64,000 nt of DNA, taken from Sphagnum magellanicum (Eukaryota > Streptophyta > Sphagnopsida > Sphagnales > Sphagnaceae). The notes below the pieces were generated by a model, which ran no database searches, was not told the DNA's origin, and saw nothing but the letters and a program-made list of their open reading frames with translations. Positions 1 to 11,383 of this stretch are shown piece by piece. Position numbers and translations under genes: made by a program. Position 1 is the stretch's first letter. Every line of letters begins with the position of its first letter. The stretch lies in assembly GCA_021904315.1 (NCBI GenBank), contig CM038926.1, positions 932,501 to 996,500 of the forward strand. The letters are read 5' to 3'.

Positions 1-109
1 ATTCTCTTACACTTTTGTGAGCATGAAATGCAACTCCCGGGCTTCACTCTCGACCCACACCTTTGTAAGCCTTTGCCTTGGTCGTGAGCCCAAGGCTAGG
101 GTTGTGACA
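1..109 (-). mobile_element. LTR fragment, TGTCACAACCC family (copy 1)
   Basis: On the minus strand this begins TGTCACAACCCTAGCCTTGG at position 109 and matches the start of the complete LTR at 31540-32516, including the CCAAGGCAAAGG stretch. It is cut by the window edge. It abuts integrase-like sequence of remnant A, so it appears to have inserted into that element. No target duplication can be tested because the other end lies outside the window. Confidence 0.75.
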
Positions 110-1602
110 TGTACAAATTCGGACAAGATAACAGGTTTTGTCGAGTTTTGCAACTAGAATAGGTATGCACAATTTTGCAAAAATTACATGGAGGAGTTAT
201 AGGAAGGTATTTCTTTTTTGATATCATTGTGCGAAAGATCCTAAATGTTAGTTATTGGTGGCCAATAATGAATCGAGATGTTTATGAATATTATCGAACT
301 TGTGACTAATGTAAGAAAACAGGTAACCTATTTGCCCAAAACTTAGCCAAATTAGTTACCACATTATTTGAGGAACCATTTTAAAAATGGGGATTGGATT
401 TTATTGGACTTGTCAAACTTGCAAGCAAATTGTTAAGCAACTAGTACGTTTTGGTAGCCATTGATATGTAACAAAGTAGGTGGAAGCTTGAACATTCCTC
501 ACCAACACTGTTGCATTAACCGCCAAGTTTTTATATGAACACATTCTTACAAGATTTGGATGTCCATTAACCATTGTGACCGATCAAGGTACCCATTTTA
601 TCAATGATGTGATCAAATACCTTATTGACAATTTCATTCTTAGACATACCAGTTCTACTTCTTATTAATCACAAGGAAATGGACAAGTTGAATCTACAAA
701 CACTACTAGAAATTTTGTCTTTTGCAACTTGTCTTATGCAACTAAAAAATCTCACATGCAACTATTTTAGGGTTGCATGCAACATGTGCAGTTGCATGTG
801 ACATTTTTTAGTTGCATAAGACAAGTTGCAAAAGACAAAATTTCTAGTAGTGAAATAAGGTTTTTGGAACCTTACTAACCAAACTGGTTAATGAAAATAG
901 AAATGATTGGGATGAACACCTTGCCACAGTCTTGTTTTCATATTAAACCACTTACAATGTTAGAACTAGTCATATCCCCTTTCAGCTGGTCTATGGGTTA
1001 CATCCATTATTACCTACAAAATATTTGTTACCATCTAAACTTAGTGATGATAGAAATCCACAACCTATGAGAGTCTTAACCAGTTGATTATTTGAGTTAG
1101 AAAAACTACAAGAAAACAGGTTGATTGCACATGATTTAGTTGCTTCTAACAAGTGGAATAAATCATTGTGGTCACAGAACCTATATTGAAACCAAGTTTG
1201 AATTTGGAAACTTTGTAATATGGTTTCCAGGGGCCGTTTCCAAACATGCTCCCAAATTTCAAAAACGATGGTTTGGACCCTATTAGATACAATATTGTTT
1301 ACCCAGTAATATCATTTTACTTGTCACCATTGATAAGTTTGATCCTAACCCAATGCTTGTTAACATTAACAAGTTGAAGCCATACATGTTCATTGAAGAA
1401 AAAAACTTGCAACTTGTATTGGTTAAACTTGGTGACTTGGTCACTGATGAACTTGTTCAAACCATAGAACCTATACCACTACTGGTTGAACCTAAAGATT
1501 TTCAACATGTAAGGTTTGAACTAGTTAATAATCATTTGACACCTAGCAACATTAAAATAATAGATGTGTTTGTTCATCATTATCATAACTTGCTTGTTTA
1601 GG
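110..1602 (+). pseudogene. Ty3/gypsy remnant A: integrase end of pol, broken
   Basis: Conceptual translation shows the zinc-finger end of a gypsy integrase (SYWWPIMNRDVYEYYRTC near 250-305), the start of the catalytic core (WGLDFIGLVK near 390-420), VTDQGTHFI near 577-605 with its catalytic Asp intact, and QGNGQVEST near 670-697, followed by the C-terminal region (NINKLKPYMF near 1360). It is broken by many stops and frameshifts and by a MITE at 701-852. Remnant B at 8205-9470 has the same motifs in the same order. Integrase joins the cDNA of the element to host DNA; this copy cannot make it. Confidence 0.85.
701..852. mobile_element. 152-bp CACTA-type MITE, nearly complete hairpin
   Basis: It starts CACTACTAGAAATTTTGTC and ends with the reverse complement, GACAAAATTTCTAGTAGTG. 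The two halves pair along almost their whole length (roughly 701-772 with 781-852) around a short centre with TTGCATGCAA-like sequence. The flanks carry a 3-bp direct duplication AAA/AAA (698-700 and 853-855), as expected for CACTA (En/Spm) elements. It has no coding capacity. It interrupts the QGNGQVEST region of the integrase in remnant A, so it is younger than that element. Confidence 0.93.
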
Positions 1603-1736
1603 ACAATAATGTAGTGATGAGTAATGATGCAAATGACATGTTTGGAAAGACACTTATCGATGCCTACCTTTTAGGAGTTTTTAACCCTAAAGGTTATGTC
1701 CGTGCACAACCACAGAATCATTTTTGCATGAAGTAG

Positions 1737-1744
1737 TATAAAAA
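1737..1744 (+). promoter_or_regulatory. Possible TATA box before downstream ORF of remnant A
   Basis: TATAAAAA lies about 50 bp before an ATG at 1787 that opens a lysine/arginine-rich reading frame. Remnant B has a comparable TTTAAAAGGCG near 9954 before its own downstream frame at 10034. The position is suggestive only; TATA-like strings are frequent in such A+T-rich DNA. Confidence 0.25.
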
Positions 1745-1786
1745 ACTATCGCGTTTTTCGTTTTCTTCTTCATATTAGGAGGGGCC

Positions 1787-4430
1787 ATGAATGAAATTAC
1801 TTTAAAGAGGTTAAGACGAGAAGCAAGAGAAAAGGAGGTTAAAAGGAAAGCTGAGGTTTTTAGAAAAAACAAATTGAAAAAGAGAGAGTGAAACATGTTC
1901 AACTAACTAGAGCAATTTATGTAAAACCGCTTGCTTCATGCACACCTACAATAGAAGAAATTAGAATTTTTGAGCAAGAACAAAGAAGTAGGGAGTTGGA
2001 AGAGGAATTAAAAGCAACATTGAACTTTATAAGGAAAACCACTACTTCTACGGCAAAACCAATACCATAGGTTATTGTTATTTCATATTCAAAGGAAGAA
2101 GTGGAGGTTGGACCTCAACTTGTTGTTGAAGCACAATTACAATCAATCTTTGCATTAAAACCTATGGAAGAGGAGGAATTGCAACAACTTGTTGTCTAGG
2201 AATAACCACAACTAGTTCTTGCATCAAAACCTGTGGAAGAAAAAAAGTTGCAACTACTTGTGACTAGTGGAGAAGTATTTCTCCAAGAAATCTTTGAAGA
2301 AGGACTTATTCCCAACATTATTCCTCAACGCCCAAGATCAGGAACAAGAATATGATAAAGCGAAAAGGCAAAGTGCATGTAAAAGAACAGTTGAAAAACC
2401 TATTAAAAAGAAACTAGTGTTCAAGGCAAAGGAGAGTTAGAAGATGTTGCAATGCATGACAATGGAATCCAACAATTCAAATGGGCTAGATGAGCTAGTT
2501 TGGAGAGCTTGTTCAACCTATAGTGGACATGTTATGCAACTTCTTACGAACCTAGGAAGCAATGAGAGATGGAAGAATTCTAGGGCAAGTACATGGTCAA
2601 GAAATTCTCATTGATCAAGTACTAATTCATGAGCAACTTGGAATTTCCAAGGAAGGAACAGTAGATGTTGCTAATGCAACTTTTGAAGAAGCCAAAACCG
2701 CCTTGAAAAAAATTACAAGACCACATGCTTTTGTTGAGAATGAGCAATGGAGTGTAGTGCGCATGAAAGAGGAATTTCATGCAAGATTTGCAACTATTTT
2801 GCAAATTTTGTATTAAAGGGAGAGGTTAGCTTATTTTAACAATTAGATTGCCATCGCTTTTGACCTAGCCAATAGGGGGCAACCTATTAATTGGTGTTCT
2901 ATAGTGTTAACCCAATTATTGGTTGAATTAACTCACTGGACTAAACATCAGGAAAAGACAATAGTTAACCTGATTTTTAATAAGACCAGAGCAGATAATT
3001 ATTACTTAGGACCTATTTTAGACATTTTGTTTAGGAAGTGGTTCCTTTTGTCCAAGGTGCCTTCATCAAGAACAATAACTCCAAAAGAACATGTATCACC
3101 AACTAGTTAAGAGCACCAGGTTGCACAACAACAATAGGTTTCACCTGAACATGTTACTAGGGAACAGTTCTTGAAAGAAAGAAGACTAGCACACTCAACT
3201 ACAACATCACCTTTACCCACACGTTAATCCCATTGACTAAAAACATGTATAGAACCGCCTATGCCAAGGGACAAGTTAAGCCTTGAACTTGTTACCTCAC
3301 CACCAAGAAAGAAGTCCAAGATTAATTTTGGATCACCTATTAATGATTCAAAAGAGAATGAAGAGTTGACCTATTCATATGAGATTGGAGGTAAGGGAGG
3401 AGAAGAGCTTGCGGCAACAACTATGCAGGGCAACATTGAGGAAGAACCTGAACCCAACCTAGATCAGGTAATTGATAACATTCAAGTTGAACTTGTTGTG
3501 TCTATTGAACTTGTAGTTTCCATTACAAAACTTATAGTTATAGCTATAAAATCATTTCAACTTATTCAACCTGAAGTTGAACCTATACAAATAAAAAACC
3601 CACAATTTTAAAATTTTCAACATGTATTAGTTTCTAGTTATAGCTATAAAATCATTTCAACTTATTTAACCTGAAGTTGAACCTATACAAATAAAAAACC
3701 CACAATTTTAAAAATTTCAACATGTATTAGTCTCTAGTCATTCCCTAGAGACTTTGAGACAAATTAACATGTTTTTAAAACAAGTTGTTCAAAATGCTAC
3801 AACTTGGTTAGGAACATTACAAGAACTATCAAACCTTATAGTTGAATTTGAAAAAGTCAAGGAAAATTTGTCTGAAACCCATAACCACCTATAAACATGT
3901 AGCCAAGAGCTAGAAATAGTGCAGAGAACTTTGAAAAACCGTGACAATAACTAGTCACGGTCAAAAGGCAATTGAATGAGGTCTAGCATGAAAACTAGAA
4001 CTTGTCCAATAAGTTGAATGAATCAGAACAAGCTACTAAGAAAACTAAGAACATGCAACAAAAATATGTTCAATTCAACTAGCTCAATTAGAAGACCCAA
4101 ATTGATTTGACTCATCTCCAAGCTGAATTGGAGTGGATGATGAAAAATTATGTCAAAATGGAGGAGTCCAATTTGGAACAATAGGTTATCATAACTGGTT
4201 TGGAGTGTACCTGTCAAGATCTCAAGGAGCAACAAGTAGATGCCCACATAAAATTTGACAGGGAGAAGCAAAGTGTTACTGCTCAAATCCAAAACTGGAA
4301 ACGTCAATATGAGACATCCAAGGTACAACTGAACAAACCTAGCCCCATTCCACCTGTTAAAAAGAACAACATGTTGAAGGAGTTTGAAGAGTTATTGTTA
4401 GACAATACCTTATTCAAGGTGTAGAACCAA
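1787..4430 (+). pseudogene. Downstream ORF of remnant A, unrecognised, with coiled-coil region
   Basis: Between integrase and the polypurine tract runs a long decayed frame. It opens with a basic stretch (MNEITLKRLRREAREKE), shifts frame near 1880, and holds a compact part at about 2562-3110 that continues through TAA/TAG where glutamine would fit (for example YFNN-stop-IAIAFDLANRGQ). It ends in a Lys/Glu/Gln/Asn-rich coiled-coil-like part near 3740-4420. Most stops are TAG or TAA in places where CAG/CAA is plausible. The family is not recognised. Its position matches the env-like or extra ORF of some plant gypsy elements, but no transmembrane or envelope feature is visible; a displaced gag cannot be excluded. 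Confidence 0.5.
3538..3737. repeat. 100-bp tandem duplication
   Basis: The stretch starting TATAGCTATAAAATCATTTC at 3541 recurs at 3641, an offset of exactly 100 bp. The two units differ at only about two positions (TATTCAACC versus TATTTAACC, and one base in an A/T run). The duplication lies in the decayed ORF of remnant A, and 100 is not a multiple of three, so it shifts the frame. Its similarity is far higher than that between remnants A and B, so it happened late. Confidence 0.93.
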
Positions 4431-5167
4431 GCCTTGGAAAATAAAAACCCCAAGTGGAAATAGTGGTGGCAAATTGTTCAAAGGTTCACAAAGGAGCATA
4501 TTCAAAATAGTATGGAGTTGGTTTGCTCTAATGAACAGAGTTATCAACTTGAGCTACAAGCCTACAAAACTACTTTTCCTAATTTTAAGTACGAACCATC
4601 AAGTTTTGTGTTTGTGAAAATTGGAACCAGTAGCAGAGTTCTAATAATGCCATCTTATGGTACGACATGTTAGTAAATTGGTTAGTCCACTAAAAGGTGG
4701 AATAGGTTTAGAAATCATACCCTTACCTGTTTAGACTTTTATTATACATGTTCCAATAACCATTGTTGTCAGTCAACCTATGGAAGGCAATGAGAGACTT
4801 GACAAGAAACATGATGAACTTCTTAATCCTACATATATTATACTAGACACTAGATTAGGGTCTTTGGAATTCTTATCTATTAGTGTACATTTGACCCCAC
4901 ATTAGATAGGTATAGGTCAGGAGGTTATTTTGATATCAAATACCCCACATGCTTCAGAGGTATTCATAACACCCATAATGACCTTTGAAAACATGTTTGA
5001 TCAATAAAAGACCATAACACCAACCGATCTTCAACTCTTGAATCAAGTTGAACTTGGGGAGGTAACAGGTGTTGAACTTGTGAAAGAAGTCATAAGTCAA
5101 CTGGTTACATAAGGCTAAATTTAACCTAAAACTTTAAGTTAACATTTCAAGGACAAAATGTAGATTT

Positions 5168-5180
5168 CAAAGGGGGACAA
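5168..5180 (+). other. Polypurine tract of remnant A
   Basis: AAAGGGGGACAA sits directly before TGTTACCC, after a stretch GGACAAAATGTAGATTTC. The same layout (GGACAAAAT, purine run, then TGTTA) occurs on the minus strand near 15901-15940, which supports it as the plus-strand primer site at the edge of the 3' LTR. Confidence 0.75.
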
Positions 5181-5640
5181 TGTTACCCAAATTTGGCAAC
5201 AAGTTGATAATATAAGCAGGTTGTTAAACTTCATAAATGTCATCATAACTTATTATTTAACCTAACATGTAATATTAACCTAACCAATTAACTAAACTTG
5301 ATAGGTAATGATTGGGTTAAGAAGATAAGTTGAGATGTTACTCAATAGGTAATTGGTAGAACTCGTACTTGATAAAACCAATAGTTGGACATGTAATTAG
5401 GCAAGGTGTACTTTTTGAAATTTTGGATTGTTAGTCCAAGTACTGGTTAATGACTATTTATAATGGTCAATTATGACTATTGTATTTTGAATTGGCTAAT
5501 ATAAGACTATGAGGATAGACTTGTTGAAGGACTTTTTGGGTTCATTCATGATTATGTGTTTCACTCTTCAATTATGGAACATGGATCATTTTTTTTCAGG
5601 CTATTTCCTTCAAGTTCGAGCAATTTGTATACATGTTAGT
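5181..5640 (+). mobile_element. 3' LTR of remnant A (end uncertain)
   Basis: It begins TGTTACCCAAATTTGGC right after the polypurine tract. The right end is not visible: no clear CA end, primer site or target duplication was found before protease-like sequence of remnant B begins near 5800. The given end is an estimate. B has no recognisable gag here, so either B is truncated or the two elements are joined by a deletion. Confidence 0.5.
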
Positions 5641-5811
5641 TTAGAATTTGTAGTAGCTTAAATTTTAGTTTGTGTGTTATATGTACCTATTGCTACTTTA
5701 AGAACCTGTGGCTGAAAAATCCAAAGGTTAATTAACCTTAATGGGAATATAAAAACCCTGTCAACATCTAATATAACTACTAAGCAAATATCAGAGCCTA
5801 ATGTAGCCATA

Positions 5812-6156
5812 ATGGTTGAAACACATTTTAAACTAAACATAACAACTATAGAAGTAGATAACCATATGGTAGTTATCCAAATACAAGTTGGGAAGAACAT
5901 TGTTGAGGATGTTTTGATAGACGAAGGAATAATTATGAACATTATAATAAAAAACCTCAAAACAAAGTTAGGTTTGCCCAAACAAAAGCCAACTTCGTAC
6001 CACTTTAGAATGGCAGATCAAAGTATGATTAGGCCGTTAAGAATCATAAAAAATTTGAGGATTCACATACATGGTATTCCATATATAGCCACATTTAATG
6101 TTTTGAAAAACAATGTGGTAGATTCTAATTATTTTATGTTGTTAAGAAGACTTTAG
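5812..6156 (+). pseudogene. Remnant B: retropepsin-like protease domain, inactive
   Basis: An open stretch of 114 codons has the layout of a gypsy aspartic protease: strand-rich start, then VLIDEGIIMNII near codons 33-44 where functional enzymes have D-S/T-G, then a hydrophobic tail. The catalytic triplet reads DEG, so the Ser/Thr is lost. In an active element this enzyme would cut the Gag-Pol polyprotein. RT follows about 700 bp downstream in a different frame, showing that the polyprotein is broken. Confidence 0.65.
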
Positions 6157-6849
6157 CTCATAGATGCAAAGGTTACACATGATTAGAGTAACAATGTCAT
6201 TATTGTTCAAGGTAATGGAACTGTTAAAACATTATCAATTAATAGGAAATTGGGAGTAGAAACAAAAAGCCCCCATGTACTTGTTTGTTATGACTCGATG
6301 GAAGGGTTAATAAATGAAGAGGAGTATTTGATCTTTGAGATAGAACCAAAATTGTTATCAATTGGCACAATTAGACTTTTAGAATAAACAATTTCATTGT
6401 TGAGTGTTGGAATGTCAAAATTAGAAGCACTGAAAAATCTAATCAAGAGCAAGGGACATTAGATCAAACAACTACAAAAGTGGTGCCTTCAACTTCTGTG
6501 TTAGACAAGAAGTTTCATTGGAAGACAAGGTTTATCTAAAAACTTATTACCATCATAGCCAAGATGATATTCAAGTGGATGAGACTTCGGCAAAAATATA
6601 AATATAAAATCTTCAGATAGCAAATTGGACTTTGATTGAAGAATAACAACTTGTTAAGTTGAATCTTAGTATAAAGGCAAATCCATAATACATCAAGGTT
6701 AATTCACAATTGATAAAGGAGAAGACTAAAAAGCTTCATATGTTACTTAAGGAGTTCAAGGACGTCTTTGCTTAGACTTACAAAGATTTGAAAAACATAC
6801 CTCTAAAATTAGCTCAACACAAAATTGAATTGGATACCTCAATACCAGT

Positions 6850-7440
6850 AGCACATCAAAAAGGTACAAATTGAACCCTAATTATGCTACAGTTGTCAAA
6901 CATGACACTGACAAATTATTAGCAATTGGATTCATTCAACCAGTAGAGGAAGTTACATGGTTATCACCCATAGTGGTATTGCTTAAAAAGAATGGAAAAT
7001 TGAGAATGTGTGGATTTTAGAAAGTTGAATAAGGTAACCAAAAAAAATCCTTATCCTTTGCCCTTTTTTTATGAAGTATTGAACATTGTAGCAGGGTATG
7101 AAGTTTATTCATTTTTAGATGGATATTCAAGATACCATCAAAATTCTGTAGCCTTTGAGGATCGATACAAAACAACTTTTGTAACAAATTGGGGAACTTT
7201 TGTTTGGATGGTGATGCCATTTGGTGTAAAAAAATGGGCCACCAACTTTCTAAATAGTAATTAACAAAGCCTTCAGAGACTATTTAGACCAATTCATGAA
7301 GATATTTTTGGATGACTTCATAATTTATAGTGATATGGAAAGTCATTTAATGAAGCTCAGACTTTGCTTTCAAAAATGCAGAGAATATAATCAATTTCAA
7401 TCCAAATAAATGTGCTTTTATGGTATTTTCAAGACTGAAT
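6850..7440 (+). pseudogene. Remnant B: reverse transcriptase domain, broken
   Basis: Motifs appear in order: NPNYATVVKHDTDKLLAIGF, then LLKKNGKLRMCVDF, RKLNKVTKKNPYPLP, YSFLDGYSRYHQ, TFVTNWGTFVWMVMPFGV, and KIFLDDFIIYSD near 7297-7333 (FLDD is the catalytic aspartate pair). At least one frameshift lies near 7012 and others around 7255-7440. This is the Ty3/gypsy type of RT. The catalytic motif survives but no continuous frame does. Confidence 0.88.
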
Positions 7441-7639
7441 TTAGGGTTCATAGTTTCCAAGGTAGGAAAAATATCAAACCCTATGAAAGTTCAGGCAATA
7501 ATGAATATGCCAACCTACAAACCCACAATAGATTCAAGTTTTTAATGGTATGGCTTAGTTTTATAGATGTTTCATTAAAAACTTTGCCTTTATCATGGCA
7601 CCAATCACCAAGTTGATGAGGAAAATAGAACCTTTTGTT

Positions 7640-8130
7640 TGGACCACATAATGTCAACAAGCTTGGGATCAAATCAAGCAAAAGTACATGGAAGCACCAA
7701 TTTTGATGCCTCCAAATCAACAATTGGAGTTTCATGTGCACACAAATGCATCATTGTTGGCAGTAGGTGCAATGTTGGCACAAAACCCAATTAGTAAGTA
7801 TGATCAGCCTATAGTATATGTTTCTAGATTATTCAATAAAGCAAAACATAATTATACTACTACAGAAATATAAGTTTTAATAATGGTTTATGTGCAATAT
7901 AAGTTCAAACATTTTTTGTCGTGAAAAAAATTTGTGTTTTATGTAGAACATATGGCTTTAGTGTACTTAATCAACAAACCACATGTGTCGAAAAGGATAG
8001 CAAGATGGTTGTTGTTATTCTTGGAATATGAATTCATAATAGTCTACAAACATGGTAGAACATATGTAGTTACTAATGTTTTATCCAGATTACCAATTAG
8101 TTCAGAACCATTGGGTGTCCTAGATCAAAC
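7640..8130 (+). pseudogene. Remnant B: RNase H domain, broken
   Basis: QAWDQIKQKYMEAPIL leads into FHVHTNASLLAVGAMLAQ, where the usual TDAS has become TNAS, so the first catalytic Asp reads Asn. It continues with QPIVYVSRLFNKAKHNYTTTE, a TAA stop near 7872, a frame change, and ARWLLLFLEYEFIIVYKHGR ahead of NVLSRLP, the usual gypsy RNase H end. In active elements it removes the RNA strand of the RNA-DNA hybrid. Confidence 0.87.
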
Positions 8131-8204
8131 TATGGATGCATCATTATTTTGTTATAGAATCTACATGGATGCAAGAAGTGAAAACCTATTAAGAGATAGG
8201 TCAG

Positions 8205-9470
8205 ATGCTAGAAACTCTAAACCTAGGTCGAAAACAAAAGTTGGCCAGAAAGGTAGAACCCTTTACTCTGAAAGAGCTGAAAGAAGGATTTATGTACAAA
8301 TTGGGACAAGACAACATAATGCATAGATGTTTAACCACCTTAGAAGCACAAATTGTTCTAAAGGAACTACATGAGGGAGTGGCTAGAGGACATTTTGTTG
8401 TAGATATTATTGCAAAAAAAAAATTGGATGTAGGATATTGGTGGCCAATTCTATTCAAGGATACTCATGAATTTTGTAGAACCTATGATAGCTATTAAAA
8501 AATTGGAGGACCAAAAATAAAAAGTTTGGCCAAGTTGGTAATAACATTTTTAGAATAACCTTATATGAACTGGGGTTTAGATTTTATAGGTCTAATCAAA
8601 CCAATAGGAAGATTCATAGGAAACAAGTACATTTTGGTAGCTATAGATTATGCAACCAAGTGGGTAGAGGCAAAAGCACTTAGAACCAATATTATAGTAG
8701 TTATAACCATATTCCTATATGAATATATTATGACCAAATTTGGATGTCAATTAACCATAGTTACATATCAGGGGGTACATTTCATAAATGACATAATAAA
8801 ACATCTAACATAATAGCTTTTGTTAAAGCACATTAAACTATATATTATCCACAAGGAAATGGATAAATAGAATCTATTAACAAAGTCATTGGAAGATTAT
8901 TGACCAAGTTGGTTAATGAAAAAAAAACAAATTGGGATGAACATCTATCTACAATTTTGTTCTCATATAGGACGTTTATAAGGTGGCAACATGTTATACA
9001 CCTTATTAGTTAGTATATGGTTTGCATCCTCTAATGCTAATAAAATATGTTCTTCCAACTATTAATGGGGACCACAAAGATGTAGAACCCACCAGAATGC
9101 TAACAACCATAATTACATAATTGGAAAAGTTAAAAGAAATCATATTAAAAGCTCAAAACAATGTGGGAACCAACCAGTGGAGTAGATTTTAGTGGAATCA
9201 ACAGAAAAATACTAAGAAGAAGTTCCAATTTGGAGATTATGTTTTATGGTTTCCCAAAGGAAAAATATATATATTTGGGCAAATTCAAGAAAATATGGTT
9301 TAATCCATTTAGGGTATAATATTGCTTACTGAATAATATTGTTCTTCTTATTTCTGTCAACAATTTTGAACCAAACCCAATATTGATAAATGTTAATAAG
9401 CTGAAACCATATACATATGTGGATCAGATAGTGAAGGGGATTCAGAATTCAAAGAACCATAAGTCTTTAC
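8205..9470 (+). pseudogene. Remnant B: integrase domain, inactive
   Basis: The zinc-finger part shows HEGVARGHF and CRTYDSY, so the second Cys of the usual C-x2-C is Tyr. The core shows WGLDFIGLIKPIGRFIGNKY and DYATKWVEAKAL, then IVTYQGVHF, where the second catalytic Asp (normally TDQG) is Tyr. C-terminal similarity to remnant A continues to about 9420 (NVNKLKPY-like). Stops and frameshifts are frequent after 8815. Confidence 0.87.
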
Positions 9471-9950
9471 CATCCATAGATGAAGACTACATGGAAGAAA
9501 CATCTTATGAAAATTCAAAAGATCAAAGAAAAATAAAGATTATTAGGACTGATTAGTTAGTATTTTTAGAAAAAACCCTAGTAAATTTTATTAACTAACA
9601 TGTTATGAACAGATACCTAGACCATGATTATGCATATTTACAATTACTAAATTATGGGGTAAGTCAATGACAACAAAACAAAATTACGCTGATCTAATGA
9701 CTCAACATGGGTTAAAGGGAATTTGTAATGTAGACAACACCAAGTCATCATATTCAAAAGCGTCATCAAAATTACCTAGTGCCATGTCCATAGAATTATT
9801 TGGTTAGCAAGTATTTATTATAGCCCATGTTGATGTCAGTGTGAAATTTAAAAGATGACAAGTGTCAAACAATCTGAAAAATATATAAATCATTAAAATG
9901 TTGGCCCTAAAACAAAAAGTGAAATGTCATTTCATGAAATAAGGTAATAA

Positions 9951-11370
9951 TACTTTAAAAGGCGACAAACACTATAGTGATTCATTGTTTTCATTTTCCA
10001 CAAGCTAATTTCAATCATTTTTTGTCTTTGAAATGAGTGCTAAAAAACATATTGTGGAAAAATTACAAAAACAATATAAAGAAAAATTGTAGAAGTTGAA
10101 AGAGGTGTAAGAAAGATTAAGATAGCAATGGAAATTTGTAAACATTTTGCCTATGAAGTTTAGGTCTCCAAAAAGAGGTCCGCCTTTTCTTTCTCCAGTT
10201 TATTCTTCTTATTCTTTTCAAAAATGCTCTCTAATTTCCAAGTTTGAGAGAGCTTTTGAAGCAATTAGAAAAAGCAAAAGAGATTATAAGGAAACATTGA
10301 GGAGATTTAGCTTTAGAAAGCCCAAAAGATAGGTAGTTTTTAGTGAGCAAGTCAGTCCTATTTCTATTTCAAATTTTGAGGAAAACCACCAAAAGGACAA
10401 TTTGCAACAATAACAATCACCATTGCATCAAGAGGACCATACTTAGGAACACATTTCAAAAAGAATTCATATTCCCAACAAGAAGCACATGAAGAGAATA
10501 AATCGCCAAGCAATGGCTACAAATTTGCAGGGGAAGAAAATGCGTACTCATCAAGATGATGATATTAGGTATGTTTTTTTTGGAGGAAAAAGATATATTC
10601 TTATGGTGGGATGCAATGCAAGACATTTTTCAAAAATATATTTGGCAAGGTCTATAGAAAGTATGAGAGGAATGAAAGGTTGTACAAACATAAGATTTCT
10701 CATACGGAAAGAATTATGCCATCATTTGAGTACGAGCCTTTAGTTCTATCTCTAGAACCAAAGACTTCAAACGAGGAAAAAGATAGAAGGGATACAGATG
10801 GGGCAAGACCACCAGGTACAAAAGTAGTAGAGTAACCAAGAGACTTCAAAGGAGGAAAAGATAACCCTAAGAGGGAGGTTGGTGAACAAATTCTAGAACA
10901 AATATAATTTGTTTTGCAAGAAGTCAGTTCTTAGGAGTCTGCATCTGTAGCCACATAAATAGGGGAGCAAATACAACATGAAGAACATGTAATTCAAAAA
11001 GATTAGCAAGATTAGATTGAGTTTGTGTTAGAGCTGCAACAACATGATCAGATTTAGATTACATCAAATCTATAATTACAACAACTATAAGTGACAATAG
11101 AATTGTAGTCACAAAAACAAATAACAACTTATCAACAAACAATTGCACAGTTGTCAACCAAGGCATCAAAAGAACAATAAATAAACTTTATGTACAACAG
11201 AGAATCAAACAATGCTTCAATATGAAATATAGGTAGAGTAAATTATATAACAGATATAATAAACTGTTGTATAGACATATTATATTTTTGAATCACATGA
11301 TCAGAAACAACAAAACATTTCGTTTTTTTAACATATTTTTTATCCGTAATTTCAAAATGTAATTCAGAGT
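9951..11370 (+). pseudogene. Remnant B: downstream ORF region, unrecognised
   Basis: As in remnant A, a decayed frame follows integrase. It opens at an ATG at 10034 (MSAKKHIVEKLQKQYKEKL), passes in-frame TAG, TAA and TAG between 10090 and 10130 where Gln would fit, and continues as a basic stretch (KFRSPKRGPPF, FRKPKR) to 10332. A second basic piece lies at 10489-10835, and a glutamine-rich part with many CAA/TAA and CAG/TAG sites at 10900-11200. The similarity with A is in position and composition rather than clear sequence identity. Function unknown. Confidence 0.45.
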
Positions 11371-11383
11371 ATGGGTGGGGTAA
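11371..11383 (+). other. Polypurine tract of remnant B
   Basis: ATGGGTGGGGTAA lies directly before TGTTAATGG. Position and TGTTA start match the LTR edges at 5181 and (minus) 15901. Slightly impure, as expected in an old element. Confidence 0.6.
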
